Below are positions 48,835-57,964 of a stretch of 64,000 nucleotides of DNA, piece by piece. Within the stretch, counting starts at the first letter, position 1. Each line of letters opens with the position of its first letter. Below the pieces are notes generated by a model that was not told the origin of the DNA, searched no databases, and saw only the letters and a list, made by a program, of their open reading frames with translations. Source of the DNA: CAIKZZ01 sp036742455. GTDB lineage: Bacteria; Pseudomonadota; Gammaproteobacteria; Steroidobacterales; Steroidobacteraceae. The position numbers were made by a program, and so were the translations under genes. Location of the stretch: NCBI GenBank assembly GCA_036742455.1, contig DAINQU010000002.1, positions 124,001 to 188,000 of the forward strand, read 5' to 3'.

Positions 48835-50097
48835 ATGAGTGAGATTTCCCGCTATTCCGCTTGGTCATTGGCGCGCCGCGCCTGGTCAGGGGCTCGATGG
48901 CGCCGTGCATGGCGGGCCGCCGAGCCGCGCCCGAGTTACGACGTCATTATTATCGGCGGTGGCGGCCACGGCTTGGCCACGGCCTACTACCTCGCCGCCA
49001 ATCACGGCATCACCAATGTGGCGGTCCTCGAACGCGGCTACTTAGGGTCCGGCAATGTCGGACGCAACACGACCCTCGTCCGGTCGAATTATCTGTTGCC
49101 CGGCAATACCGAGTTCTTCGAGCACTCGCTCAAACTGTGGGAAGGTCTGTCCCACGAACTCAATTACAACGTCATGCTCTCGCAGCGCGGCCAGCTCGTG
49201 CTCGCGCACGGCCCCGGACAGATGGACGTCTTGGCGCGCAAGGGCAACACGATGCGCCTGAACGGCATCGGTGCCGAGTTGTTGGAGCGAGCCGACGTTC
49301 AAAAATTAGTGCCCTTTTTGGATTACTCGTCGCACTGCCGCTTTCCGATCTACGGCGGCCTTTATCAGGCCCGTGCCGGCACGGTGCGGCACGATGCGGT
49401 CGCCTGGGGCTATGCGCGGGGTGCCGATCACCTCGGTGTGGATCTGATCGAAAACTGTGAAGTGACGGGCTTCCTGCGCGACGGCGACCGGGTCACCGGC
49501 GTGCAGACCTCCCGCGGGGTCATCCACGCGGGTCGCACCGCCGTGTGTGTGGCCGGGCACTCGTCGCACATGGCGCGGATGCTCGGCTGGCGCCTCCCCA
49601 TCGAAAGTCATCTGCTGCAAGCCTTTGTCACGGAGCCCATCAAGCCGTTCCTCGACCACGTGATTTCCTTCGGCGCGGAACTCTTCTACGTCTCCCAATC
49701 GGACCGTGGCGGCATGGTGTTCGGCGGGCACATCGACGGGTTCAATTCCTACACCCAACGCGGCCAGTTGCCCAAAGTACAAACGGTGGCGGAGTGTGCG
49801 GTCGCCCTGATTCCGGGCATGTCCCGCCTGCGGGTGCTGCGCCATTGGGGTGGCATTCAGGATATGACCCCGGATGGCAGTCCGTTCATCGGTCGCACGC
49901 CGTTCCAGAACCTCTATCTCAACGCCGGCTGGTGTTACCAAGGGTTTAAAGCCACCCCCGCGACCGGCTGGTGTTTGGCACATACGATTGCTCATGACGA
50001 GGAACACCCTCTGATTCGGCATTTGGGAGTGGACCGATTCGAACGCGGCAATGGCCACGACGAATACGGTCTTGGCCTCTGGACCTATAAGCAGTAA
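48835..50097 (+). CDS. soxB: Sarcosine oxidase beta subunit
   Basis: 420 residues from ATG (MSEISRYSAWSLARRAW), matching known SoxB N-termini. FAD motif VIIIGGGGHGLATAYYLA, then LERGYLGSGNVGRNTTLVRSNYL and a C-terminal AGWCYQGFKATPATG flavin loop. In the heterotetramer SoxB carries the sarcosine-oxidising site and covalent FMN. Sarcosine plus O2 and tetrahydrofolate gives glycine, 5,10-methylene-THF and H2O2. First of a compact soxBDAG run; soxD starts four bases after its stop. Confidence 0.95.
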   Translation: MSEISRYSAWSLARRAWSGARWRRAWRAAEPRPSYDVIIIGGGGHGLATAYYLAANHGITNVAVLERGYLGSGNVGRNTTLVRSNYLLPGNTEFFEHSLKLWEGLSHELNYNVMLSQRGQLVLAHGPGQMDVLARKGNTMRLNGIGAELLERADVQKLVPFLDYSSHCRFPIYGGLYQARAGTVRHDAVAWGYARGADHLGVDLIENCEVTGFLRDGDRVTGVQTSRGVIHAGRTAVCVAGHSSHMARMLGWRLPIESHLLQAFVTEPIKPFLDHVISFGAELFYVSQSDRGGMVFGGHIDGFNSYTQRGQLPKVQTVAECAVALIPGMSRLRVLRHWGGIQDMTPDGSPFIGRTPFQNLYLNAGWCYQGFKATPATGWCLAHTIAHDEEHPLIRHLGVDRFERGNGHDEYGLGLWTYKQ

Positions 50098-50101
50098 GCC
50101 C

Positions 50102-50371
50102 ATGCTTCGTATTCCTTGTCCTCATTGCGGTGTGCGTGACTACACCGAATTCCGCTACGCCGGCGACGCCACCAAGGTGCGGCCGACGCACGGCACCGAC
50201 GACGTCCGCGCGTGGCACGACCATGTGTTTCTCTTTGACAATCCCAAAGGCGCGCACCGCGAATACTGGCAGCACGTGCAAGGGTGTCGGCAGTGGTTGG
50301 TCTTGGAGCGCGATACCGCGACGAATACGGTGGGGCGTGCGTGGCTCGCTCGCGAAGGGGCAGCGTCATGA
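50102..50371 (+). CDS. soxD: Sarcosine oxidase delta subunit
   Basis: 89 residues. Zinc ligands match known SoxD: Cys6 and Cys9 (IPCPHCG), His58 and Cys62 (WQHVQGC). RDYTEFRYAGDA and the C-terminal LERDTATN are typical. A small structural zinc subunit of the tetramer. Its TGA overlaps the soxA ATG (ATGA). Confidence 0.95.
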   Translation: MLRIPCPHCGVRDYTEFRYAGDATKVRPTHGTDDVRAWHDHVFLFDNPKGAHREYWQHVQGCRQWLVLERDTATNTVGRAWLAREGAAS

Positions 50372-53325
50372 CCGTCCGTAGACTGGCGAGTGGCGGCCAC
50401 ATCGATCGCGCAACCCCCGTACGCTTTCAGCTCGAGGGCCGTACCCTCAGCGGATTCCAGGGGGACACGCTGGCCTCGGCGCTCCTCGCGAACGACGTGC
50501 GGATCGTTGGGCGCAGCTTCAAATACCATCGACCGCGCGGCGTGTTGGCGGCCAGTGCGCAAGAGCCGAACGCGCTCCTGACGGTGGGCGCCGGCGATCG
50601 GCGCACCCCCAATCTTCCGGCGACCCTCGTCGATCTCTTTGAGGGGCTCGTCTGCGAACGGCAGAACGGTTGGCCGAGTGTCGAGCGGGATGTGGGGAGC
50701 CTGCTCGGGCTCTTCTCACCGCTGATCTCGGCCGGGTTCTACTACAAGACTTTTATGGGTCCCACGCGCGGCGCGTGGATGTTCTATGAACGTTGGATCC
50801 GTCGGACGGCCGGATTGGGCAAAGCCACGCACCGACCAGACCCGTCTCGCTACGAGACCGAACATCGCCATACCGACGTGTTGATCATCGGCGCCGGTCC
50901 GGCTGGCATGGCTGCCGCGTTGGCCGCGGGGCGCGCCGGCAGTCGTGTTCTTTTGGTGGAGCAGGAGGCGCTGGTCGGTGGCAGCTTGTTGCACGGTGCC
51001 GTGGGCTCCGCCGACGATCGTTGTGGCTTCGGGCTACTCGAGCAATTGGCGGTATTGCCCACGGTAGAACTCTTGACGAGGACCACTGCCTTTGGCGTAT
51101 ACGACGGTCAGACCGTGGGACTCGTCTCCCGCATACCGGGAGCGTTCGGTGGTTCGGCGGAGCCGCCATACGCGCGTGAAACGCTGCACGTGGTGCGGGC
51201 GCAGCAGATCATCTACGCGACCGGCGCGTTAGAGCAGCCACTCGTCTTCGGCAATAACGATCTACCGGGCATCCTGCTGGCCGGCGCGGTGCGGGAGTAT
51301 CTGCACCGATTCGCCCTGCGCCTCGGCGAACGCGTGGTCGTGCTCTCGCAGCACGATTCGGCCTGGGACACCGCGTTGGATCTGGCGGAGGCGGGTGCCG
51401 CCGTGACGGTGGTCGAGGCCCGAGATCGCGTCTCGGACGACCTGCTTGCACGCGCCGCTAAGCGATCGGTGACGGTGCGTCTTGGCGCCGTGCCCGTCAC
51501 GGCGCACGGCTCGCGCGCGGTACGCGGAGTGACCGTTGTCGCGTTGGCAGACCATCGGACGGAGTACTTCGCGTGCGATCTCGTCGCGATGTCCGGCGGA
51601 TGGACGCCCACCGTGCAACTCACCACGCACACGGGCGTGAAGGCGGTCTACGACCCGGCCTTGAGGGTGCACGTGCCGGGGCCGTTGCCTGCGAATCAGC
51701 AGGTCGTCGGGGCCGCCCGCGGGATCGTCCGTAACCCGCTCGCGGAGGGTCACACGGCCGGCGAGCGCGCCGCGCGTGATTGTGGCTACGACGGTGCGGT
51801 GGGTGTTGCGGCGGACGCCCATTGGGCGGACGTGCCGTTGATGGCTGCGGGCGTGCCGAGAGCGCCGTCGGTGCAGGGTAAGGCGTTTGTGGACTTCCAA
51901 AGCGACGTCACCGTGGCCGACATCGATCTGTCGCTCGAAGACGGCTTTGAGTCACCCGAGCACTTGAAACGCTACACCGCGCTTGGCATGGCCACCGATC
52001 AAGGCAAGAACAGCCACCACAACGGGTTGCAACTGCTCGCCGAACGCCGCGCGAAAGACGTGGGCTCGCTCGGCACCACGACCCATCGTCCCCCGTACAC
52101 GCCGGTGACGGTGGGTGCCTTGGCCGGCCGTTCGGTCGGACTGCACTTTCGGCCGACCCGGCGCACGCCGATGCACGACTGGCATCAGGAGAACGGCGCC
52201 ACCTTCATTGAAGCCGGCCCGTGGTTGCGGCCGTGGTACTACCGTTGGGCCGGTGCCGACGTCGCGACGGCGTACGTCAACGAAATGCGGTTGGTGCGAT
52301 CGTCGGTGGGACTCTCGGACGTGTCGTCGCTCGGCAAGATCGAGTTGACGGGCCCGGATGTCGGGCAGTTTCTCGATCGCGTCTACGTCAACGGTTTTTC
52401 GTCCTTGGCCGTCGGTAAAGCCCGCTACGGCGTGATGCTCAACGACGATGGCACGGTCTTGGACGATGGCACCACCGCGCGCTTTGGCACGCACCGGTAC
52501 TTCATGACGACCACGACGGCGCAGGCCGGCGAGGTGATGTCGTGGCTGGAGTTCCTGCTGCAGACGGCGTGGCCGGACCTGCGCGTGCAAGTCGTCTCGG
52601 TCACCGATCGGTGGGCGGCCATGTCCATCGCCGGTCCGAAATCGCGCGAGGTGCTGGCGCAGGCCTTGCCGCAGCTGGACGTCTCGGGCGCCGCCTTGCC
52701 ACACATGGGTGTGCTCGAAGCCGAGTGGGACGGACGCCCGATCCGGGTGGCGCGTCTCAGCTTCTCCGGCGAATTGGCCTACGAGGTGTACGTACCGGCC
52801 GATCACGGCATCGCGATGTGGACCCATTTGCTCGACGTCGGTGCGCCGGCGGGCATCCGTCCCTACGGTCTCGAAGCGTTGGCATCGCTGCGTATCGAGA
52901 AGGGCCATGTGGCGGGTATTGAATTGGATCACCGCAACACGCTCGCCGATCTCGGTCTCGGGAAGATGGCCTCGCGGACCAAGGCGTACGTGGGACGCGA
53001 ACTCAGCCAGCGATCGGAGTTGGTCGCCGCGGATCGTTGGAGCTTGGTGGGCCTTGAGTTGCTCGAGCCGAGCGGTACCTTGCGCGGCGGTGCCATCTTA
53101 TTCGCGGACGGCGAGCCCATGGTGGGTCACGGCCGTGGCTACATCACGTCGGTCACGTGGTCGACGGTGCACGAGCGCCTGATTGCGCTCGGTCTCTATC
53201 AAGGCGGCTTGGCGCACGTCGGCGAGGTGGTCGTCTGCGCCTATCCGTTGCGCGGTGAGCAGGTCAAAGCCCGCATCGTGTCGCCGATGTTTATCGATCC
53301 GGCCGGAGAGCGACTCCATGCATAA
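50368..53325 (+). CDS. soxA: Sarcosine oxidase alpha subunit
   Basis: 985 residues. N-terminal ferredoxin-like region without iron-sulfur cysteines (RFQLEGRTLSGFQGDTLASALLAN), FKYHRPRG, a dinucleotide-binding domain (DVLIIGAGPAGMAAALAAG, residues ~170-190), and a C-terminal GcvT/T-protein-like folate domain (about 600-985; LMDSSTLG-equivalent SDVSSLGKIELTGPDVGQFL, GIRPYGLEALASLRIEKGH). This domain transfers the one-carbon unit to tetrahydrofolate. The ATG overlaps the soxD stop; soxG begins 8 bases before its stop. Confidence 0.95.
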   Translation: MTVRRLASGGHIDRATPVRFQLEGRTLSGFQGDTLASALLANDVRIVGRSFKYHRPRGVLAASAQEPNALLTVGAGDRRTPNLPATLVDLFEGLVCERQNGWPSVERDVGSLLGLFSPLISAGFYYKTFMGPTRGAWMFYERWIRRTAGLGKATHRPDPSRYETEHRHTDVLIIGAGPAGMAAALAAGRAGSRVLLVEQEALVGGSLLHGAVGSADDRCGFGLLEQLAVLPTVELLTRTTAFGVYDGQTVGLVSRIPGAFGGSAEPPYARETLHVVRAQQIIYATGALEQPLVFGNNDLPGILLAGAVREYLHRFALRLGERVVVLSQHDSAWDTALDLAEAGAAVTVVEARDRVSDDLLARAAKRSVTVRLGAVPVTAHGSRAVRGVTVVALADHRTEYFACDLVAMSGGWTPTVQLTTHTGVKAVYDPALRVHVPGPLPANQQVVGAARGIVRNPLAEGHTAGERAARDCGYDGAVGVAADAHWADVPLMAAGVPRAPSVQGKAFVDFQSDVTVADIDLSLEDGFESPEHLKRYTALGMATDQGKNSHHNGLQLLAERRAKDVGSLGTTTHRPPYTPVTVGALAGRSVGLHFRPTRRTPMHDWHQENGATFIEAGPWLRPWYYRWAGADVATAYVNEMRLVRSSVGLSDVSSLGKIELTGPDVGQFLDRVYVNGFSSLAVGKARYGVMLNDDGTVLDDGTTARFGTHRYFMTTTTAQAGEVMSWLEFLLQTAWPDLRVQVVSVTDRWAAMSIAGPKSREVLAQALPQLDVSGAALPHMGVLEAEWDGRPIRVARLSFSGELAYEVYVPADHGIAMWTHLLDVGAPAGIRPYGLEALASLRIEKGHVAGIELDHRNTLADLGLGKMASRTKAYVGRELSQRSELVAADRWSLVGLELLEPSGTLRGGAILFADGEPMVGHGRGYITSVTWSTVHERLIALGLYQGGLAHVGEVVVCAYPLRGEQVKARIVSPMFIDPAGERLHA

Positions 53326-53884
53326 CTCTCGATCCGCCCTCGCGTCCCAACGCGAGTTCGTGGCCCGCGCTGGGGCGTCCGTGCTGCGCATCGCGGCGGA
53401 TCCGTCCAGCCGCTGGATCCAGCTAGGCGTCTATCCCGGGGGCCACGACGCGGTCGCAGCCGCCTGGCAACGCAGCGTCGGTGGGGAACTGCCCACGTCG
53501 GCCCGGACCGTTGCGCCGGCCGCAGGAGGGCGGGTGTACCGTATCGCGCAGGATCAGTACCTGCTGCGCGACGTTGCGGACGCTCAGGCAGCGGCACTCC
53601 TGTCGGCGTTGCCGGAGGACGCCGCCGGCTGGACGGACCTGACCGGTTCGCGCGTTGCGATCCGTATCACCGGGTCGGCGGCGCGGGACGTGCTGTCGCA
53701 GTGCGTGACGATCGATCTGCACCCGACGGTGTTCGTCGACGGGGCGTTTGCCCAGACGGGGATCCATCACGTCGGCGGTTTGCTGGAACGCAATGGCTCT
53801 GACGATTACGGCTACATCGCGCTGCGCACCTATGCGCTCACGGTGTGGGAGGCTTTGACGGACGCCGCGCAACGCGCGGCGTAA
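53318..53884 (+). CDS. soxG: Sarcosine oxidase gamma subunit
   Basis: 188 residues, the short GcvT-like gamma subunit (GSRVAIRITGSAARDVLSQCVTIDLHP, FVDGAFAQTGIHHVGGLLER, IALRTYALTVWEAL). The ATG overlaps the end of soxA by 8 bp. SoxG completes the alpha-beta-gamma-delta oxidase. A hairpin after its stop separates it from the next gene. Confidence 0.92.
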   Translation: MHNSRSALASQREFVARAGASVLRIAADPSSRWIQLGVYPGGHDAVAAAWQRSVGGELPTSARTVAPAAGGRVYRIAQDQYLLRDVADAQAAALLSALPEDAAGWTDLTGSRVAIRITGSAARDVLSQCVTIDLHPTVFVDGAFAQTGIHHVGGLLERNGSDDYGYIALRTYALTVWEALTDAAQRAA

Positions 53885-53896
53885 GGACGAACGAGT

Positions 53897-53917
53897 GCCC
53901 GCGGCGACGCCGCGGGC
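53897..53917. terminator. Hairpin between soxG and the DMGDH-like gene
   Basis: GCCCGCGGC (53897-53905), GAC, GCCGCGGGC (53909-53917): perfect 9-bp stem 12 bases after soxG, 30 bases before the next start, no T-run. It may attenuate, or stabilise the soxBDAG message. Confidence 0.5.
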
Positions 53918-53947
53918 CGACATGACATCGACTCACAGGATTTATCT

Positions 53948-56383
53948 ATGAAGACGCATGCACGAGTGGTGGTGATTGGTGGTGGCGTAGTGGGCTGTAG
54001 CGTGCTCTACCACCTGACCAAAGCAGGCTGGAAGGACGTGGTGCTGGTGGAGCGTGAACAACTCACGGCCGGCTCAACCTGGCACGCCGCGGGCGGATTC
54101 CACACGCTGAACGGTGATCCCAATGTGGCGAAGCTGCAGGGGTACACCATCGGCCTGTACGACGAGTTGGAGCGTATCTCCGGGCAGTCGTGCGGATTGC
54201 ACCGCTCCGGCGGTTTGCTGCTGGCGGACACGCCGGAGCGCATGGAGTGGCTCAAGATGGCCCACGCCCGCGCGCGCTACCTTGGCTTAGAGACGGAGTT
54301 GTTGACCCCGTCGGAAGCCAAGAAATTGCTGCCGCTGATCGAAGAGAAGTATTTCGTCGGCGCGATGCTCGACGCCGCGGATGGCAATCTCGACCCGTCC
54401 GGCACGACGCACGCGTACGCCAAAGCGGCGAAGATTGGCGGTGCGGAGATCTATCAGCAGACGCGCGTGACCGACATCCAGCGACGCCCGGAAGGGACGT
54501 GGGACGTGGTGACGACGATGGGGACGATTCGGACCGAGCACGTCGTCAACGCCGGCGGCTTGTGGGCCCGCGAAGTCGGCCGCATGGTCGGACTCGAATT
54601 GCCGGTGCTCGCCATGGAGCACATGTACCTCGTCACGGACGAGATCCAGGAAGTCGTCGACTTCAATCGCGAGTTCGGCCACGAGTTGCCGCATGCGATC
54701 GACTTCAAGGCCGAGATTTACATGCGCCAAGAGCGCAACGGCTTGGTCTTGGGTACCTACGAGCAGGATTGCCGCCCTTGGCAGCCGAAGACGACGCCGT
54801 GGGACTTCGGTGCGCAGTTGCTCGAGCCGGATCTCGAGCGTATCGCGCCGTCGCTCGAAATCGGTTACGCGCACTTCCCAGCCATGGCGAAGGCCGGCAT
54901 CAAGCGGGTGATCAACGGCCCGTTCACGTTCTCGCCGGACGGCAATCCACTGGTCGGCCCTGTGCAGGGATTGCCGGGTTTCTGGTGCGCGTGCGCCGTG
55001 ATGGCCGGCTTCAGTCAGGGCGGCGGCGTGGGTCTTGCCCTGTCGCAATGGATGGTCAACGGCGATCCGGGCTTCGACGTGTGGGCGATGGACGTCGCCC
55101 GCTATGGCGAATGGGCCACGCGCTCGTACACCAACGTGAAGGTGCGCGAGAACTACTCGCGCCGCTTCTCGATCCGTTTCCCGAACGAGGAGTTGCCGGC
55201 CGCGCGCCCGCAGCAGACCACGGCCTTGTACGACATCCTGCGCTCGCGTGGCGCGGTCATGGGCGACAGCTGGGGACTCGAGACCCCGTTGTGGTACGCG
55301 CCGCCGGGCGTCGAGCCGCGCGACATCGTCTCGTTCCACCGTTCCAATGACTTCGAACACGTCAAAGCCGAGTGTCTGGGCGTGCGTTCCGCCGTCGGTG
55401 TGACGGAAATTGCGAACTTCGCGAAATACGAGATCACCGGTGCGGGAGCGGAGGCCTTCCTGTCGCGCCTCATGACCAACCGGATGCCCAAAGTGGGGCG
55501 TATCGCGCTCACGCCGATGCTCAATCCGGCCGGCAAGCTCATCGGCGACTTCACGATCGCCTGCGCAGCGCCGGAGCGCTACATCATGTGGGGCTCCTCG
55601 CAGGCGCAGATCTATCACATGCGTTGGTTTGAAGCGCACTTGCCGAAGGACGGCTCTGTCGCCATCCGCCGCTACGACATGGGCCTCGTCGGCTTGTCGA
55701 TCGCCGGACCGAAGTCGCGTGAGCTGCTGGCCCGTCTGACGGACGAAGACGTGTCCGGCGATGCCTTCCGCTTCATGGATCATCGCGCCATGGACGTCGG
55801 CAATTGCCCGGCCATGGTCAATCGCGTGACCTATTCCGGCGATCTTGGCTACGAAATCTGGGTGGCGCCGGAGTACCAGCGCCGTCTCTACGACGCGATT
55901 TGCGCGGCCGGTGCGGACCTCGGCTTGGTGCACTTCGGTATGCGTGCGTTGCTGGCGCTGCGGTTGGAGAAGAACTTCCCAACCTGGTATCGCGAGTTGC
56001 GTCCGATTTACGGGGCGTACGAGGCGGGTATGGATCGCTTCGTGGATCTGACCAAGGGCGACTTTATCGGCCGCGATGCGGCGGCCCTCGAGAAGGCCAA
56101 CGGCGGAACCTTGCGGCGCGTGAGTTTCGCGGTCGACGCGTTGGATGCGGATGTGCTCGGCGACGAGCCGATTTGGCACAACGGTCAGGTGGTCGGCTGG
56201 GTGACCTCCGGCGGCTACGGTCACTGTGTCGATCTGTCGCTGGCGCAAGGCTATGTGCCGAAAGAACTGGCCCACGACTTGGCGAGCGGCGCGTTTGAGA
56301 TTGAGATTCTCGGCGAGCGCCGGCCGTCGAGCATCCTCGTCGATCCGCCGTTCGATCCGAAGGGTCTGCGGATGCGGATGTGA
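53948..56383 (+). CDS. Dimethylglycine/sarcosine dehydrogenase-like flavoprotein with folate domain
   Basis: 811 residues: DAO domain (VVVIGGGVVGCSVLYHLTKAG, then STWHAAGGFHTLNGD with His46, where homologues attach FAD covalently), a linker domain, and a GcvT/folate domain (LGVRSAVGVTEIANFAKYEITGAGAEAF, GDLGYEIWV, HFGMRALLALRLEKNF). This architecture is shared by dimethylglycine dehydrogenase and sarcosine dehydrogenase, which demethylate N-methylglycines to 5,10-methylene-THF. Next to soxBDAG a dimethylglycine role is most likely, since sarcosine already has an enzyme. The MttB-family gene starts 10 bases after its stop. Confidence 0.88.
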   Translation: MKTHARVVVIGGGVVGCSVLYHLTKAGWKDVVLVEREQLTAGSTWHAAGGFHTLNGDPNVAKLQGYTIGLYDELERISGQSCGLHRSGGLLLADTPERMEWLKMAHARARYLGLETELLTPSEAKKLLPLIEEKYFVGAMLDAADGNLDPSGTTHAYAKAAKIGGAEIYQQTRVTDIQRRPEGTWDVVTTMGTIRTEHVVNAGGLWAREVGRMVGLELPVLAMEHMYLVTDEIQEVVDFNREFGHELPHAIDFKAEIYMRQERNGLVLGTYEQDCRPWQPKTTPWDFGAQLLEPDLERIAPSLEIGYAHFPAMAKAGIKRVINGPFTFSPDGNPLVGPVQGLPGFWCACAVMAGFSQGGGVGLALSQWMVNGDPGFDVWAMDVARYGEWATRSYTNVKVRENYSRRFSIRFPNEELPAARPQQTTALYDILRSRGAVMGDSWGLETPLWYAPPGVEPRDIVSFHRSNDFEHVKAECLGVRSAVGVTEIANFAKYEITGAGAEAFLSRLMTNRMPKVGRIALTPMLNPAGKLIGDFTIACAAPERYIMWGSSQAQIYHMRWFEAHLPKDGSVAIRRYDMGLVGLSIAGPKSRELLARLTDEDVSGDAFRFMDHRAMDVGNCPAMVNRVTYSGDLGYEIWVAPEYQRRLYDAICAAGADLGLVHFGMRALLALRLEKNFPTWYRELRPIYGAYEAGMDRFVDLTKGDFIGRDAAALEKANGGTLRRVSFAVDALDADVLGDEPIWHNGQVVGWVTSGGYGHCVDLSLAQGYVPKELAHDLASGAFEIEILGERRPSSILVDPPFDPKGLRMRM

Positions 56384-56393
56384 TAGGCCTGCC

Positions 56394-57938
56394 ATGAACG
56401 ACCGCACGACCGATAAGCCGAGAGCCCGTCGCCGTTCGTCGGTGGAGGTGGCAGCGCCTGCGCGCAGCGTTCGTTACCGAACGCTGCGACGTCCCTACGA
56501 ACCCTGGCAGATTTTCAGCCAGGATCGGATCGAAGCGTTGCACCACGCGGCGCTCGATCTGTTGGAAAACGATGGGCTTAAAGTGCTCTCGGCGCGCGCT
56601 CGCGCGCAGTATCGTGCCGCCGGTTGCCGCGTGGACGACGCCACCCATATGGTGTGGATCGACCGGGCGCTGGTGGCGGCGGCGATCGCCTCGGCGCCGC
56701 GTTCGATTCGTCTGCATGCGCGCAATGCCGATCGGCACGTGCTGCTCGATGAGCGGGCGCTGACCTTCGGCCCGGTGTCCGGACCGCCGAACGTGGCCTT
56801 GCCGGACGGCAGCCGGCGCCCGGGTCGCCTGCAGGACTACGCCGACGGGATTCGGCTCTGCCAAACCTTCGATGTCATCCACTTACTCGGTTCGTTCGCC
56901 GAGCCGCAGGACATTCCCGTCGATGTGCGGCAGTTGGAGATGTTGCACGCGCAACTCACGCTCTCCGACAAGATTCCGCACACCTATTGCCGCGGCAGTG
57001 CGCAGGTGGCGGATTGCTTCGAACAGATCCGTATCGCGAACGGCTTGACGGCGGAGGAGTTCCGGCAAACGCCGTGCACCTACACGATCATTAACACGAA
57101 TTCGCCGCGCGTCCTCGACGCGCCGATGGCCGACGGCATCATGGACTTTGCGGCGGCCGGTCAGGTGCAGATGATCACCCCGTTCACGCTGGCGGGCGCC
57201 ATGGCGCCGGTGACCATCGCCGGGGCGTTGATGCTGGCGCACGCCGAGACGATGGGGGGCTTGGTGCTCGCGCAGCTGACGCGCCCGGGCGCGCCGGTGG
57301 TGTACGGCAGTTTCACGTCGAACGTCGATTTGCGCTCGGGATCGCCCGCGTTTGGCACGCCCGAATATGTACACGCTCAGGTGGGTGCCGGCCAGATGGC
57401 GCGCTTCGTCGGCTTGCCCTGGCGCTCGTCGGGCGCGACCGCGTCGAACCTTCCGGACGCACAGGCCGCCTACGAGAGCCAAATGAGCTTGTGGGGTGCG
57501 CTCGTGGGTGGTGCCAACTTCGTGCTGCACGGCGCGGGGTGGCTCGAAGGCGGGCTGTCGTCCAGTTTCGAGAAATTCATTCTCGACATTGAACAGCTGC
57601 AGATGCTCGCCGAAGTGCTCATGCCTGTCGGTGCCACCGACGACGACTTCGGATCGGATGCGGTGCGCGAAGCCGGTCCGGGCGGCCATTTCTTTGGTAC
57701 CCAACACACGATGGCCCGCTATCGCGACGCCTTCTATGCCCCGTTCGTCTCGGATTGGCGCAATCACGGCACGTGGCTCGGTGACGGGGCACAGTCGGCG
57801 ACAGAGCGCGCCGGCCGAATCTGTGGTGAGATGTTAGGGGCGTTTGTCGCCCCAGCGATCGATCCGGCCGTGCTCGAGGCGTTGACCGAGTACAAGGAAC
57901 GGCGCATGGCGGAGGGCGGGGCACCCCCCGCCGGTTAG
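56394..57938 (+). CDS. MttB-family (non-pyrrolysine) methylamine/betaine:corrinoid methyltransferase
   Basis: 514 residues. The trimethylamine methyltransferase family pattern is clear: ALDLLENDGLKVLSARARAQYRAAGCRVDD, RNADRHVLLDERALTFGP, PFTLAGAMAPVTIAGALMLAHAETMGGLVLAQL, VYGSFTSNVDLRSGSPAFGTPEY and GEMLGAFVAP. The frame has no in-frame TAG, so it lacks pyrrolysine, unlike trimethylamine MttB; such homologues demethylate quaternary amines such as glycine betaine (MtgB), proline betaine or carnitine. Here it lies downstream of a DMGDH-like gene and upstream of an MFS gene. It needs a corrinoid protein, which is not in the window. ATG chosen because earlier in-frame starts overlap the DMGDH-like gene deeply. 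Confidence 0.87.
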   Translation: MNDRTTDKPRARRRSSVEVAAPARSVRYRTLRRPYEPWQIFSQDRIEALHHAALDLLENDGLKVLSARARAQYRAAGCRVDDATHMVWIDRALVAAAIASAPRSIRLHARNADRHVLLDERALTFGPVSGPPNVALPDGSRRPGRLQDYADGIRLCQTFDVIHLLGSFAEPQDIPVDVRQLEMLHAQLTLSDKIPHTYCRGSAQVADCFEQIRIANGLTAEEFRQTPCTYTIINTNSPRVLDAPMADGIMDFAAAGQVQMITPFTLAGAMAPVTIAGALMLAHAETMGGLVLAQLTRPGAPVVYGSFTSNVDLRSGSPAFGTPEYVHAQVGAGQMARFVGLPWRSSGATASNLPDAQAAYESQMSLWGALVGGANFVLHGAGWLEGGLSSSFEKFILDIEQLQMLAEVLMPVGATDDDFGSDAVREAGPGGHFFGTQHTMARYRDAFYAPFVSDWRNHGTWLGDGAQSATERAGRICGEMLGAFVAPAIDPAVLEALTEYKERRMAEGGAPPAG

Positions 57939-57964
57939 TCCCACCCGAGAAGGAAGATCACCCG

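Noticed and set aside
54287..56407. 706-residue minus-strand open frame opposite the DMGDH-like gene
   Set aside because: Same artefact: low-complexity composition, antisense to an unmistakable flavoprotein with intact motifs.
56394..57938. Pyrrolysine-containing trimethylamine methyltransferase
   Set aside because: The frame is continuous with no internal TAG, so pyrrolysine is not used; the non-Pyl subgroup fits.
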